DNA of 64,000 nucleotides from Polydrusus tereticollis (GCA_963920685.1 OY987326.1:184529696-184593695); one strand, 5' to 3'; positions 20,399 to 32,217 are shown, counted from the stretch's first letter. Notes: a model not told the origin generated them from the letters alone. A program made the numbers and translations.

Positions 20399-21778
20399 AT
20401 GGAGGGAAATAACTATTCAAATGAAATTTTGATGAAATTGTTTATTCTTCATGGACAATGTAACGAAATTATAGCAAGAACATACAGCAGTGGCGGCTTT
20501 AGGGGGGGGGGGCCGGGGGGCGCCCCCCCCCCAAGGGCTCTTCTTTTCCAGTCTCGCAGCAGAAACCCGAACCACGGGCCTTACTACTAAACATATTTAA
20601 CATAATACATTGGGTATTAATTATACTTATTCATTCATAATACTTCTATATGTTTTTTGTAGTTCACAATAATAATAGAGTACACATTATTTTTAATGTA
20701 ATATTTACATTTTTACTATTATTTACACATTCAGTGCGCCTATGTTTTGCTATTTTAAAGCTTCTACACACGACCCAATCTGCAGGGTCCGATTTGCAGG
20801 GCATATAGGAAAGGGAAAATCGGGTGCTGCTCTCCACACCACCCGATCTCGCAGTGTGCACAGAAAACAGAAACAAAGGGAGCGTGTTTCGAATCTTGAG
20901 TCGTAAAGGTTAAAATCACAGAACAATAAAGGTTAGGTGTCAAAATGGTATTTGTTCCGCAAAATTTCCATTTCTGAGCGTTGGAAATATCCCACAGGAA
21001 GGGCATATCCCTATATAGCTCAAAAATCTTTCTCCCCGGTGTCTTCTCCCTTTAATGATTTTTTTTATAAACACCTAATAACAGAAATCACTGGATACAT
21101 AATAAATAAATAATATAGGTAGATTCGGGATTCGGGTAGATCTTTCTTTTATTAATATTTGTGATTGTTTAGGGAGGATAATTATTTATTTATTATAAAA
21201 ATTAGATTTGATTTCCAATCAAAAAATCTCTTGCTTTAAGTTTTGTTGTTGTTCAAGTTCTTTAAATAAATATTTTATAATTTTATTATCTTTTAATTCG
21301 ACCCAATATCTTATTTAGGATTGCTTGCGCCAGTGGCACACCCAGGAGGGGGGGCTGCAGTCCCCCCCCCCCCCCCCCAGTAACGGACAAATCGTCGGGC
21401 CAACCGGGGCCTATTAATCCATCCATTTTAAGATTTTGACAAAAAACACTAAAAAAATCTTATTTTATTTTTAAGTTTGTTTTTTAGTTCTCTAAGTTTG
21501 GAAGAAAAATTAGAATTAGGTATTTTACCCAAAAAAAGAGCGTGGCACCCAAAAAATTTTCGCCTGCGGCGCAACAAACCATTTTTGCGCCCCCCCCCCA
21601 AGACCAAATCCTAAAGCCGCCACTGACATACAGAAGGTTCAACGAAATGTTTCCCGATCAACAACTAATCAACGAGAGAAAGTTTGTACGATTACAAGAT
21701 AATTTTGTTAATTATGGGTCAAAACTGAAAACAAAACTAATTTCAGTAGGGACAAATAACATGAATACAGTGAAATAG
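20399..21778 (+). pseudogene. Inverted second copy of DD41D transposase N-terminus, split by a hAT
   Basis: Parts 20399-20487 and 21626-21778 read MEGNNYSNEILMKLF…ARTY, RRFNEMFPDQQLIN and KFVRLQDNFVNYGSKLK. They match the start of the minus-strand transposase at 23401-23670 nearly residue for residue, but point the other way. So the element's inverted arms extend into the coding region. The frame stops soon after, and no catalytic core follows. It is a structural arm and not a separate gene. Confidence 0.8.
20488..21625. mobile_element. hAT non-autonomous element, 1138 bp, TSD ACATACAG
   Basis: Left end CAGTGGCGGCTTTAGG and right end its exact complement. The perfect 8-base duplication ACATACAG lies at 20480-20487 and 21626-21633. 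Long G runs at the left end and C runs near the right end. A second CAGTGGCACACCC word followed by C runs near 21330-21380 suggests another hAT end inside. No transposase. It interrupts the codons between ART and RRFNEMF of the mariner arm. Confidence 0.9.
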
Positions 21779-21973
21779 CAAATAACAATGCAAGACAAAA
21801 GCATATCATAAAAGGGTTCAAGATTTTTTTAATAAATGTTCAAAATGACGACCGTTGACTTTTTCAATCCGTATACTCGGAGATTCAGTTGTGGCCTTCC
21901 TTATTTCACTGGCATCAAGCTGTTTAATGTAAGTGATCACTCGTTGGGGAAGGTCTTGTTTGCTCTGTACTGG

Positions 21974-22747
21974 ACCCTTATTCTTGAATTGCGGGGAGTA
22001 GAACTTGCGAGAGAAGTGGGCGTGTTTTTCTTAAAAATGTAAAACACTGTATTCTTGAAGAAATATTAAGGGAGGGAGTCACTCCCAAGAGAACTTGAAG
22101 TTCTCCTACTCGTGACCGAGAGAAGCAGCAAACCTAACCTAAAATTGTGTTGTGTTTGGTTGTACCTATTTGTTATAATATTTTTTTATGAAAAGTGAGC
22201 TAATGGTTAAATATCTAAAATAGATATGGAAAATTTTAATTGAATGCTCTGGAATGAGATTTTTAACGAGGATGTTGCAGCATCGGTGGCAGAACTGGCT
22301 TTTCCCTAAACAAATGCATTTCAGTTATCTGACAGAAAATTTGCTCGGTTATTCAGGGTGGATAAGTGGCAGTTAATTTGCCCTTATACATATCGGGCCG
22401 AGCGTTCACAAAATCCACTAAAACCTCTTTTTGTTTAGAACTCAATTGCCTCGATTTAAATTTCATTTTAATGAATCCCTAAATCCGTTCCCAAATACAA
22501 ATTAAAATAAAAAAAATCAAACAAAAGAGTAAAGTTATGTGGAATGTCAAAATTTGCAGCAATGCCATTGGCTAACCAACCTGGCAACGCTGTTCCCCGA
22601 TTTTGCTCCCTCCCTGATATTCCCCGGCGCGTTCGATGTTTCAAAAATACGGCGTTTTGCTGTCGGGGAGATCAAATGAGGGGACACTCCCCGAGAGCTC
22701 CCAGGGACCAAGGACCACTCCCTTCTCTCGCTTTCAAGAATAGACGT
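21974..22747. mobile_element. Unclassified 774-bp DNA element with TATTCTTGAA ends
   Basis: The ends share AC-x3-TATTCTTGAA as imperfect inverted repeats, and the flanks repeat (A/C)CTGG (21969-21973 and 22748-22752). The target is known exactly because it lies inside a transposase codon run (TP|VQ). The minus strand carries a small Myb/SANT-like coding remnant, which would fit a PIF/Harbinger derivative, although the target duplication is not the usual TWA. Confidence 0.65.
22353..22466 (-). pseudogene. Myb/SANT-like DNA-binding protein fragment
   Basis: A 37-codon frame starting with ATG at 22466: MKFKSRQLSSKQKEVLVDFV, then NARPDMYKGKLT. The pattern of LS-x-x-Q-x-x-x-LVDF followed by a short PD-x-x-KGKL segment resembles the Myb/SANT-like proteins encoded next to Harbinger transposases. 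A stop occurs before the domain is complete. Tentative, because only the first helix and a half are present. Confidence 0.4.
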
Positions 22748-23984
22748 CCTGGTGTCCTGTATACTTTTCTTTTCAAATTACGCCACAAGTAGAAATCAAG
22801 TTGCGTGATATCGGGCGATCTAGCAGGCCAATCCCACGGTCCCAAATGTCTTAGCCAACGATCGTCGAAAATTTGAAACAACTCTATTGTTACTGTCCCA
22901 GTGCAATGGGCTGGTGCCCCGTCCAGTTGAAACCAACAGGTACGATACTCTTCTAATGATAGATTGTCCAGAAACTCGTTCACACCTGATTTTAGAATTT
23001 GAAGGTATCTTTCGAAATTTAGAGATTCCTCGTAAATGTGATACTCTATTTTGTCATCTTTTAGGAGGCAAAAAACGTTAAAACTGAACCTTTCTTGAAA
23101 TCCCAGTTCCTTAAAAACATGTGGATTTTGGTCAGCCCAGAAATGCTCGTTCCTTCTATTGAAAATGCCCTCCCTGAAGAATTTAGCTTCATCCGTCCAA
23201 ATTATTTTCTTTAGAAAGTTAGGATCTTCTTGGACGCGGATCAGCATTGCTTCACAAAATTGTACTCTACGTTGGTAATCTGCCAGTTTCAGGGCTTGAA
23301 CTTTTGTGAAGTTGTATGGGTGCATGTCATGATTATCAAGGATCCTTTGAACAGAGGTACGAGTTATGCCTAAGTCTTCTTCTGCACTTCTAGTGGAAGC
23401 TTAAGGAAAAGCGTGAAAATAGGCTAAAACATTTATGATGTTGTCTTCATCAGAAGTTACAGGCTTCGGTAAATGTCTTTCCGATTTCAGTTTTGACCCA
23501 TAATTAACAAAATTATTTTGTAATCGTACAAACTTTCTCCCGTTGATTAGTTGTTGATCGGGAAACATTTCGTTGAACCTTCTGCATGTTCTTGCTATAA
23601 TTTGGTTATATTGTCCATGAAAAATAAACAATTTCATCAAAATTTCATTTGAATAGTTATTTCCCTCCATTTTAATTCTTTTTAGGTCGCTTTATTTACT
23701 AAAAGTTAAAAACTAGCAAATATGTTGCTACTTTTTTGTATAAGCGGCAACGCAGCGTTGTTGAAAATATTTTAGATCGATAGAGTAAAGCCAATTACCC
23801 AAGTTGCCAAATTTTCAGTAGTTTTCTATGTACCGTTTTCCGTAAACGTCTAACCTACCATCGACCGTGAGACACCCTGTATGCTAGTGATGAGTACCTG
23901 ACAGAAATTTTGTATTTGGAATATATAAGTACAATGTATTTATTTTATTGTTAAGTGAATTTAAGACTTCTAAAGCTGCTCCTC

Positions 23985-24320
23985 TTTGTAACTAAATTCA
24001 AAATAAATGTCCGTAATATCCTTGGCAGATAACAGCAAGCAATTTGGGACCCATCCATCGTCCGATCCAGTCTGAATTATTGTAATTATTATTTCTTTAT
24101 TTGAAGGTGCTTTCGTCTGACTCTTTAAACTAGAATCGACCCATCCTTTACATACTGCGCCATGTGTGTCAAATCATGTTTCATGCAGGTAAAATATAAA
24201 TTTCTTTTCTGATCTATCCTTGTTAATTTGCTGCAGGCGATTAAATCTCCAAGTACGCAGTCTTTGTGATTCCATGGCTTTCTCAATCTCAAGACTAATT
24301 AGATTATTTAAAATAATATC
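23985..24320 (-). pseudogene. IS630/Tc1-like transposase, central fragment
   Basis: Read on the minus strand: MESQRLRTWRFNRLQQ, then FYLHET-stop-FDTHGAVCKGWVDSS, LKSQTKAPSNK, and SDDGWVPNCLLLSAKD. This is parallel to YLDETWYDTHEVPDKGWVDL…GQCRTKAPS in the copy at 25270-25400. The first catalytic aspartate (D of DETW) is H here and the W codon is a stop. The 5' and 3' ends are lost. Confidence 0.75.
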
Positions 24321-24726
24321 GTAATTGGACCGGCCCTGTGGTCAACTAACAAAGGTGTCCTATCTAAATAATAATGACAAGCGCCGTACACTTATCAAAT
24401 ACCGTCACAGATATTTAGCAATGACGCTTTATTAAAATAGATCACAAGCAGCCAAAAGTTAAGTCGATCTATGGTCCGTCTATCTATCTCACAAACTCAT
24501 TATAAATGCTAATCCCTTAGCGTCATAATAACCTATTGTGTGAGGTGTAAAATTCGGCCATATTATTATATTTTCTCAGTAATCCGCTTAAAATAGTTAG
24601 GGTAAAATAAAATAGGTTTATTTTAGTTATTTAAATATGCTGATTTTTGGTTTTCAAATTCAGTTAGATGTTTGTATTGGTTTAGACAAGAAGTTATTTG
24701 TTGCCAATTAAACGTGATATCTAAGA

Positions 24727-25962
24727 ATGTTTCGTCCGTGGGAAGAAACCAGAACGCCAAGTGGATCTACGGGTCGCGATAAAAACCAATTGAAGCGTGA
24801 GATTTTATCAGTTGACACAAAAAAAGTAATCTTCCACATTTACACCACCCTTCTTGATCGTGATTTTTCAAAATTTGAAGTAGTTAAGGAAGCAGCCACT
24901 TTGATACGCAGGCCAGTGAGCACAGTGTGTTTTTGTTGTAAATAAACCTATAGTAGAAAGAAAAAAGAGGAACGACTCTTTTACTTTTAAGAAACTGGAT
25001 GCGACCGATGTCGATATAATTCGTAGAAAAATATATGCCATGTACAGGGAACAAATGATCCCCACTTAAAAAATCCTATTGCACAGATTAAAAAAAGATG
25101 ATACCGGAATAGAGTGTTGTCGTCGTGAGACTCTAAGAAAATGTATTTTAAGAAACGGTTTTAAAATGAAAAAAATTAACAAACGACAAGTAATTATGGA
25201 ATCGGCCCGGTGAAAAAGATGGAGGATGGAATACCTTATTACAGTCCATGGATATAGACAGGATGGAGGCGATACTATTTATTTGGACGAGACGTGGTAT
25301 GACACACACGAAGTTCCAGATAAAGGTTGGGTAGATTTATCGGGTCAATGCAGAACCAAAGCTCCATCAAAGGTAAGCGTATAACAATAATTCATGCTGG
25401 GACAAAAAACGGATTTATACCAAGCGCTTTGGCCTTATCAGCCAAAAATACAAAGGACTCCCTTGTTGATTATCACGATGATACTACGTCAGAACTATTT
25501 GAAGACTGGGTTAAAAACAAATTATTACCAAATATACTACCAAATAGTGTGAAAGTGATGGATAATGCGAGCTACCACAGTCGTAGGTTAAATAAAGTTC
25601 CGTGTTCCAATGACACAAAAGTTACCATCCAGGACTATATGATGGAAAATAATATGTATTTTGAGGAAAATTACAAAAAAAAGCAATTGCTTGAAATTTA
25701 AAAATCATTTTCAATAATAAAGCAATATTATTGTGACACCTTGGCGGCAGAAATGGGTCATACCGTGTTAAGACTTCCTCCTTATCATTGCATGTTCATC
25801 CCAATTGGACATATATGGCACCAGCTGAAAGCATCGGTAAGGAGGAACAATGTATCGCCAACCTTATATTTTTCTGTGACAGCTTTAGTACAGTCTGAGA
25901 TGCAAAATATTCCAAACAAAAGCTGGGAAAATTATGTAGCGCATGTTCAAAAAGGAGAATAA
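24727..25962 (+). pseudogene. IS630/Tc1-like (DDE_3) transposase, most complete copy
   Basis: An ATG at 24727 opens a region with KREILSVDTKKVIFHIYTTL and a helix (VVKEAATLIRRPVSTV). After a frame break it continues with DATDVDIIRRKIYAMYREQ and a second helix-turn-helix, then TIYLDETWYDTHEVPDKGW at about 25270-25330 (first catalytic D), VDYHDDTTSELFEDW, VKVMDNASYHSRR (second D), and VLRLPPYHC with IPIGHIWHQLK where relatives have NPIE-x-IW. So the last catalytic glutamate is G. At least three frameshifts or stops. The D-to-E gap is over 70 residues, much longer than in Tc1. The family is common in insects, but I have no precise name for it. Confidence 0.8.
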
Positions 25963-26976
25963 TCATACTTTGAAATTTACTTTACCCTGCAAGCGCCCAT
26001 GAAAGTTTGACCATATTATTTTTATAATAATTATGATAATGCATGCTCACTCTGGACCTAGGAAATTTATTTTGTAATTCCTTGCCGGGCTCTATTAATA
26101 GGAATTATGCATTCAAATGCTTTAAACGCATTATATCCAAATAGCATGAAACTAACCTGATTTAACCTAAAGTTTTTTAAAAAAATTTTCTCGACAATCT
26201 AAAAGTACTCATGAAATTAATACATGAAAATAATAAACTAAGCTATGCGGAAAGGTGAAGCCGAATAGAAATAGCATTTCTAATTAGGAACTAAAGAATG
26301 CCATATGGCAAACGGGCAAAATTTAATACTTTTTCTTAAATGGGAATATAAGTAGCACTCGTATGTATAATATGTAAATTTTGCTTGCAGCAGTCTCGAA
26401 TATGATCAAGAAAAAAGTGATCAATGCTTTTTTCTAATAAAAGTCATCAGTCACAATCATCATCATAATAAATACTGAATTTAATTTCGGTGTCTACCAA
26501 ATTAAAATGTCCACATTTAACCAGTAGCGAGATATTTTGTTTGCTTCGGTTGAAAGTAACCAAATTTAAATAATTATTTTCACGTGTATGCCATAATTTA
26601 CAATCTCCGAAGCTAAAAACGTTTCTTTTGAATGACGTCAATGCAGTGGCGTTTCGTATTTTTGATAGGTTAAAAACCACTTTATTAAAACTGCTTGCTA
26701 AGTCTAAGCAATAATTCCTGTTTTAGGGTTCAGCGAAAGATTGCCTCGAATATAAGCATTGTTATATAAAATCAAAACGAAATAGACTACAGCATGCAGG
26801 TAAATAGACATAGCTTAAGAATATATTTTTCCAGCTTTTTAAATTTGAGTATAGTATGTCCAAAATTCTACCGTTGCCTTAATGACTTCAGTAATCAATG
26901 ATAAGCGCTAAGCGGCTGATATTGTTAAATATAGTAAACTTATTAGAGTTCCTACATTTCTTTTCTAAATTATATA
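25963..26976. other. Gap with a possible LINE C-terminal trace
   Basis: Mostly AT-rich. A minus-strand frame at 26447-26680, extended upstream to about 26700, reads VVFNLSKIRNATALTSFKRNVFSF, which looks like the FNSLP-x-x-x-RN-x-x-SFK end of a CR1/jockey LINE. The call is weak. The rest shows nothing I can name. Confidence 0.3.
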
Positions 26977-27635
26977 AAGTGAAACCTCTAAGACCGCCTC
27001 TATAAAGTGACACCCTGCGTTAAACGACCGGTTATGAATTGTTTATATTTAAAAATGGAAATCAAAATATTTTATACTCCTCTTTACCGACCCTGTTAAA
27101 CGACTGCGGGCACTCATAATCGGAATTTTTGGTAAACATTAATGCGAAAAACAACCTCGATTAAGGGCAGTAAAACCCGACCCGACAATTTGGTTTAAGT
27201 ACCAGGCAATTGGCTGAAAAATTTAAAGTGCCCAAAGTGACCATGTTACTTCAAAATAAAGCAGAAGTTAGAAATTTGTTTTAAGAAGGTGGCAACGGTA
27301 AACAAAGAAAAAAATTCCCCAAAACCGAAGGACGTAGTGGACAAAGTTGTTTTTTAACTAGTTTTGTAAGGCGCGAAACAAGCACTTACCAATATCCGGG
27401 CCCATAATTCAAGCAAGCCCTCGAATCTGCTCAATGTCTAGGACTAGATAACTTTAAGGCATCAAGTGGATGGTTAGAAAAATTCAGTCGTCGACACGAT
27501 ATTACCTTCAAGAAAATATGTGACGAATCAGCCGATATCAATATCGAAGACGTAACTGCTTGGAAAGAAAGGCTATTGACCATTTTAAAGCATTATGCCC
27601 CAAGGGACGTATTTAATGCAGATGAGAATGCAAAA
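26977..27635 (+). pseudogene. Tigger/pogo-like transposon, 5' end with CENP-B-type DNA-binding region
   Basis: Starts with AAGTGAAACCTCTAAGACCG, close to Tigger terminal repeats (CAGTGAAACCTC). The coding relic from about 27175 reads RQLAEKFKVPKVTML, an HTH domain with a stop, and then, after two frame changes, GLDNFKASSGWLEKFSRRHD, TFKKICDESADINIEDVTAWKERL, YAPRDVFNADENA. This is the Tc5-type HTH region that leads into the first DDE aspartate (FNADE). The rest of the catalytic domain is absent because LINE sequence starts at about 27636. Confidence 0.8.
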
Positions 27636-28860
27636 TGAAAAACTGCAACCCTGAGCCTGACAATATACATCCTGTATTTTAAAAGAATGTCTCAATAATT
27701 AAAAACTTCCTAATTACACTAATGAAAAGATCCATTGAAAAACGCAGATTACTTCAACACTGGAAGTCATCGATTGTTATGCCCATATTAAAAAAATGCG
27801 ACAAATTTAATCCTAAAAAGTATCGCCAAATTAGCGTGACATCAATTCCATGCAAACTCATGAAAAAACTAATCGCAGACCTTACTAACTTTCTTCTTCG
27901 AAACTAAATACTACAATTGAACCAGCATGGCTTCCTACCTGGTCGTTAAACAGTGTCGAACCTATTAGAATTTGTAAACTTGTGGACTTCTTCATTGGAT
28001 CAGAACAACTCCATTGATGACATTTACCTAGATTTCAATAGGGCTTTCGATCTAGTACCCCATAAAAGACTACTACAAAAGCTGAAAGCCTTTGGAGTAA
28101 GAGATAATCTACTTCACGGACATTTTAAGTCACATCAGGTGTACCACTGGAATCCTCTTTAATCTGTGGGTACATCTGTTACTTACCAGCAGAGCTTAGG
28201 TCAAATGTTTCATTATTCGCTGATGACACTAAAATTTACACAGATCCTATCATACATTATGATATGTTAGCATCAGACCTGAAGACAGTTGAACAATGGT
28301 GTGACAAGTGGCTTCTACGTCCCAACAATAAAAAATGTACAGTCCTCCACATGGGCAACAATAATCCAAAAAGACGTTATGCTCTCAAAAATGTGACCAT
28401 CAAACGTATTACCCACAAGAAAGATCTTGAAATCATAATCAGTTATGATTTAAAATGGGCAGTACATAAGACCAATCCTAGAATGTGCTGCTACAGTCTG
28501 AAACTCCTATTTTATAAAAAAAACATCCATGCGTTAGAACAGACCCCAAGAAGAATTACAAAGCTTGCACCCGCAATACGTAGTCTGAGCTACGAAGAAA
28601 GGCTAGAAAGAAGAGAATTCTGCACGGTCACTACATTGTCAATTTGAACTTCTTTACCAAGACTACAAGGCCATAACTATAAGCTTACACAGGAACGTTT
28701 CAAGAAACTCTGTAGACAGCATATCCTACCCAACCGAGTCAATCGCCAATGGAACTCTCTCCCAAGAGACTGAGTGAGTGCGTTTTTCTCCAACATTTTT
28801 AAAAGCAAATATGACGATTTAAAAAACTAAATCAATGTGATAAAAAAGTATAGTGTCTTT
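27636..28860 (+). pseudogene. CR1-like LINE, reverse transcriptase relic
   Basis: Blocks in order: PEPDNIHPVF, LQHWKSSIVMPILKK, FNPKKYRQISVTSI, LNQHGFLPGR with a stop, VSNLLEF, DIYLDFNRAFDLVPHKRLL, a deletion after the GVP of GVPQGS, VSLFADDTKIYT with the catalytic FADD intact, TVEQWCDKWLL, KCTVLHMGNNN, KKDLEIIISYDL, RRITKLAPAIRSLSYEERL, and RVNRQWNSLPRD with a stop. The pattern is that of CR1/Rex1-type ORF2 without the endonuclease, 5'-truncated. Several frameshifts and a palm deletion show it is dead. Confidence 0.85.
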
Positions 28861-29599
28861 TCTATTCCATCTAATTTGAGACAAATTACGAAAACAAGCA
28901 GCAAATGAATAAATACCATAATTAAAAACAAGTTCTTGGTGGGACACAAAAATGCCTGACCCAAATAATAATTTATGCCTTTTACCAAGAAATGTTAATT
29001 CCTTAAATATGAATATATTTAAAATAAGATTTAATCTTTATAAATTAATATGATCCAATTTGATGATGCAGTGCAGAGAAAATTTTGATGTTCCCGTTTT
29101 ACGGTGAATGTTCAAAAGGATTGGCAAAAGTCATGTTTTAAATAAAAAAGTTCTACTTTAAAATTAAAAGAGTTAACCGTCGTTATACATATATTGGTGG
29201 CAAGTATTGCATACAACGGAGATTAGAAAACTACGGAAATATTCCATGCATTTTCCTAATAACTGTTCACTATTTCTATGCAGACGTTGACTAATCACCT
29301 AAATAAGAAACTCTACAGATGTTGAGACTCTAAAATTACAAATAATTCAGGATCTATCCAAAACGGGGGCATATCAGCTACGCGCATTAGCGAACATTCA
29401 GTATTATATAGTAAAGGTTACATTATATCGTTGACCTTTTGACTGCCATAAAACCCTAATTATACCTCTGACCATAAAATGTCCCAAATTTACATCTTAG
29501 TACAAATTATTTGCATCCCCAATTTACGTAGGTATCAATACCTAATAACATATAAATAGCAAATTAATTTTTATTAATTTTAGTTCCAATTGGTTTTCC
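28861..29599. other. AT-rich gap, nothing recognised
   Basis: No open frame of interest, no terminal repeats and no RNA gene were seen. Confidence 0.5.
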
Positions 29600-30420
29600 G
29601 ACGAGTGAATTTTGTTATATTAGTGTCTGGTTTACCGGCGCGGGATATTTTTTGTTGTATTAGTGTTAGAATGTGCCGTCCATCATCATCTCAGAAGAAA
29701 GCATTTATATCCCTATGCTAAAGAAAAATTAAAAATATATACCAATCGCAGAAAAGAGATTTTAATTCAAGTGGTGATTTAGCCGAGGCGTCTGCTTTAA
29801 CAAGTACTTCTCTATCTACGGTAAAATATATAGTCGATGGCAGATGCAGCTTTCGAGCGACATCTCGTGGCAATCAAATGGATCACCTCGTCCGTCTAAC
29901 AAAAATCAGTCAGAAACGGAGCAGGAAACTCCTGCAAAAAACTTTGAACTAACTGCAAAAAACTAACCTTTAAATGTCTAAAAGATATAGTACTGAAACT
30001 TATCATTCCCTGAAAGAAGCGACTTTGGTACATCTAGAAGTATTGACGAGAATTATTTGGATTTATTAAAAAGGAAAATCGAAAATCTATCACATGTATA
30101 AAAAACAATCTTACCTACCCTGGTTTCCCTAATAAAGAGGCTTACCAACGACGAAACAAACAATTCTTGTAGCATTATAAGCCTAAGAAAAATTTTGCTT
30201 AAAATAGCAATATATATTTTGAAAAAACTTACAAAAAACGGCATCTTAGAAGTATCACAGTATTTTAAAATTGATAAAGAATACATGTGTGATAAACTTG
30301 CAACAGAAAAGGGGCATGCCTACAGTGTTGCGTCTTTCCCTCTGCTATTCTGTATTTAATCCAATCGAACTAATATGGCACCAACTAGTGTTTAACCCTT
30401 AATAATAAGTTTAGATGAAG
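29600..30420 (+). pseudogene. IS630/Tc1-like transposase relic, internally deleted
   Basis: The N-terminal part (about 29740-29900) shows EKRDFNSSGDLAEASALTSTS, an HTH-like STVKYIVDG. After scrambled sequence the C-terminal part from about 30260 reads KEYMCDKLATEKGHA, then, in another frame, VLRLSLCYSVFNPIELIWHQL, which equals the last catalytic block (NPIE-x-IW, glutamate kept). The middle with DETW and MDNA-x-YHS is missing. Heavily mutated. Confidence 0.6.
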
Positions 30421-30756
30421 GTAGCGATAGTGACACAAAACGAAATTAAGAGTAAAGTAGAATTAAGTTGCCAAAATTATTGCCAAGATTATTGTAAAAC
30501 TTTTTTGTGTACCCACATTGTACTGTATTGAAGTCCTAAACTTAATTTTAATCTTGTATTAGTGTGTAGTCTAAATCGTAGCATTGTAAATTTAAATTAT
30601 AATAACATACATAACACATAATCCTGAGGATGAAGGTTATTTCAGGTTCTACCTATACAACGCATGTAGATATTAATTCTTGAAATAACCTCCGTTTTTA
30701 AGTTAATCCCACAGAGCCTTTAACGTTGAGAGTACTTAACACAACGTTTTAGGTAC

Positions 30757-30845
30757 GTTGCATAATAAGCCATTAGCTGTCGCGGGCCGGATTGATGACA
30801 CTGGCAGGCCAGATTTGGCCCCCCGGGCCGTAATTTGGAGACCCT
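30757..30845 (-). mobile_element. hAT terminal fragment (CAGGGTCTCCAAATTACGGC)
   Basis: Reading leftward on the minus strand from 30845, the sequence starts CAGGGTCTCCAAATTACGGC, then GGGGGGCCAAATCTGGCC and AATCCGGCCCGCGACAGC. This GGCCCG-rich terminus is a classic hAT end. Its insertion point is inside a mariner transposase (NPDLNPL|). The opposite end and the 8-base duplication were not found, so the left limit is approximate. Confidence 0.65.
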
Positions 30846-31110
30846 GGTATAGAGGATTCAAGTCGGGATTGCGAGCTGGCCAACCTTGGGGATCTGTTCG
30901 TCCAATCCAGCAATTAGGAAAAGTTATGTCGAGGTATTGACGAGCAACTAGGCCAAAATGAGCGGGGGCGTCGTCGTGCATGAACCACAGATTAGTTCTT
31001 CTTTGTAAAGGTACGTCTTCTAACAGAACGTCAAGTTCTTCAGATATTTTAAAATACCTATGTCATAATATGTCCAACCAATTAAAATCAAACAATACGT
31101 CAGGATCGCG
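30846..31110 (-). pseudogene. DD41D mariner-like transposase fragment
   Basis: On the minus strand: YFKISEELDVLLEDVPLQ, RTNLWFMHDDAPAHFGLV (second catalytic D), PNCWIGRTDPQGWPAR and NPDLNPL, after which a hAT end begins. The last aspartate is lost through that junction. Close relative of the copy at 41470-42310 (HDGAPPHF, PPRSPDFN). Confidence 0.75.
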
Positions 31111-32004
31111 CTTGATTAAAAACTGACCTGCAGGTGCTAACAGCGAGGTAATTGACTTAATGATTACCAGGTTTATAAATCCAATTCAATGAAAATAATA
31201 TGATTTAACCGCAAAAGGAGTGCCGCCTGCAAACTCAGTGACATTGCAAGTCAAAAGATCGTATTTAGCAATAAACATTAACCCTAAACTAAAGGGTACA
31301 TTTTGATGATCACGCTGTAACAAAACACCCTAAAAACAGTGGTTGCACTGAACGAGGAGGCCCACTACCAATAATAATAATCCCACTAGTTACTCTACCG
31401 TACGAATTTAAAAAGTATTAACTAACTGAAATGGTAATAGTGACCTTCCTCTAACTATACCGTAAGCAACCTGCCTTGTTTAAGAAAAAAATCGCATTCC
31501 ATTCCATTTAATAAGACAATATAAAATACCATTATTATCAAATGAGCAAGGTATCTACACATACTTAATTTTAATAGCTTCTCTTATCTTCCTGTATCAG
31601 GGCATGAGAATTTCCTAAGTAATTTCCATTTTTTTCCATACCTTGAATGCATTTCACAGAGCTACAAGTAGACTCGATAATGGAGCATTGAAGATAATTA
31701 TTATGTTCGGTATAAAGTAGATTATATGCAGTTTAATTAAAGATTGGTAATTTATAAAGTATACACGGTGCGTACCATAGAACTATCATATATTCTGTCC
31801 GATGATATAGGTGTTTTCTCTCAAAAAGGATGTCAACGCAAAGTTTCACTTTAAGCAATCACATCACCCAAGCAAGCAAAGCGTACCACAGAAAATATAG
31901 CTACCTTTTCTATGCTCATACCCATTATTCCGCACCATTACCACCACCACACAGAGCGCCTGGTGGTCTCTGATGTTTAGTTTTTGGTTAAACTATTAGG
32001 ATTT
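31111..32004. other. Gap without recognised features
   Basis: AT-rich sequence. A possible upstream continuation of the mariner fragment to about 31300 on the minus strand is too degraded to call. No repeats with clear ends. Confidence 0.4.
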
Positions 32005-32169
32005 TACATATGCGAGATGTTGCACCTGGCGACATCTCGTGGCAGTCGAGCTATCCACCCAACCAGAGATTATTCCAGCGTCTGGTCTTCTCTAAAATCT
32101 CGCTGGTCTGGTTGGGTGGATAGCTTGATTGCCACGAGATGTCGCCACGTGCAATATTTCGCATATGTA
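32005..32169. repeat. Foldback repeat, two arms of about 63 bp
   Basis: The left arm (32005-32069) begins TACATATGCGAGATGTTGCA and the right arm (32107-32169) is its complement with only a few mismatches. The 37-base loop is unrelated. The arms include CGACATCTCGTGGCA, a word also present at 29859-29873. It could be a small foldback MITE. No coding capacity. Confidence 0.85.
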
Positions 32170-32217
32170 TATATACATTATGTGATGAAGTTCACTGTAA
32201 GGTCCTTTTTCTTTTCA

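Larger units (their letters stand above)
21830..23670 (-). pseudogene. DD41D mariner-like transposase, split by a 774-bp insertion
   Basis: Start ATG at 23670 (MEGNNYSNEILMK). A frameshift near 23400 separates this from ASTRSAEEDLGITRTSVQR. Then come the HTH2 region, WTDEAKFFREG, FQLDGAPAHC and SPDITQLDFYLW (first, second and third catalytic aspartates, 41 residues between the last two). After VYRTP at about 22753 the gene is cut by an insertion and resumes at 21973 with VQSKQDLPQRVITYIKQL, ending NGRHFEHLL at about 21840. It lacks the intron seen at 5567-5644. The frameshift and the insertion disable it. Confidence 0.85.
12302..23879. mobile_element. DD41D mariner-like element expanded to 11.6 kb by nested insertions
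   Basis: The outer ends are CAGGGTGTCTCACGGTCGAT at 12302 and the complement ending at 23879, each flanked by TA. The outer inverted arms (12302-12465 and 23716-23879) are close to identical and continue inward: the left arm resumes near 20355 and includes the first 80 codons of a transposase. The intact direction of transposase is minus (21830-23670). Insertions found inside: pogo 12468-19844, hAT 20488-21625, and a 774-bp element 21974-22747. Confidence 0.85.

Noticed and set aside
20664..21006. Overlapping minus-strand frames as a gene in the 1138-bp hAT
   Set aside because: No domain, two frames overlap, and the DNA is the non-coding interior of a non-autonomous element. The GATCGGGTG words suggest another small repeat.
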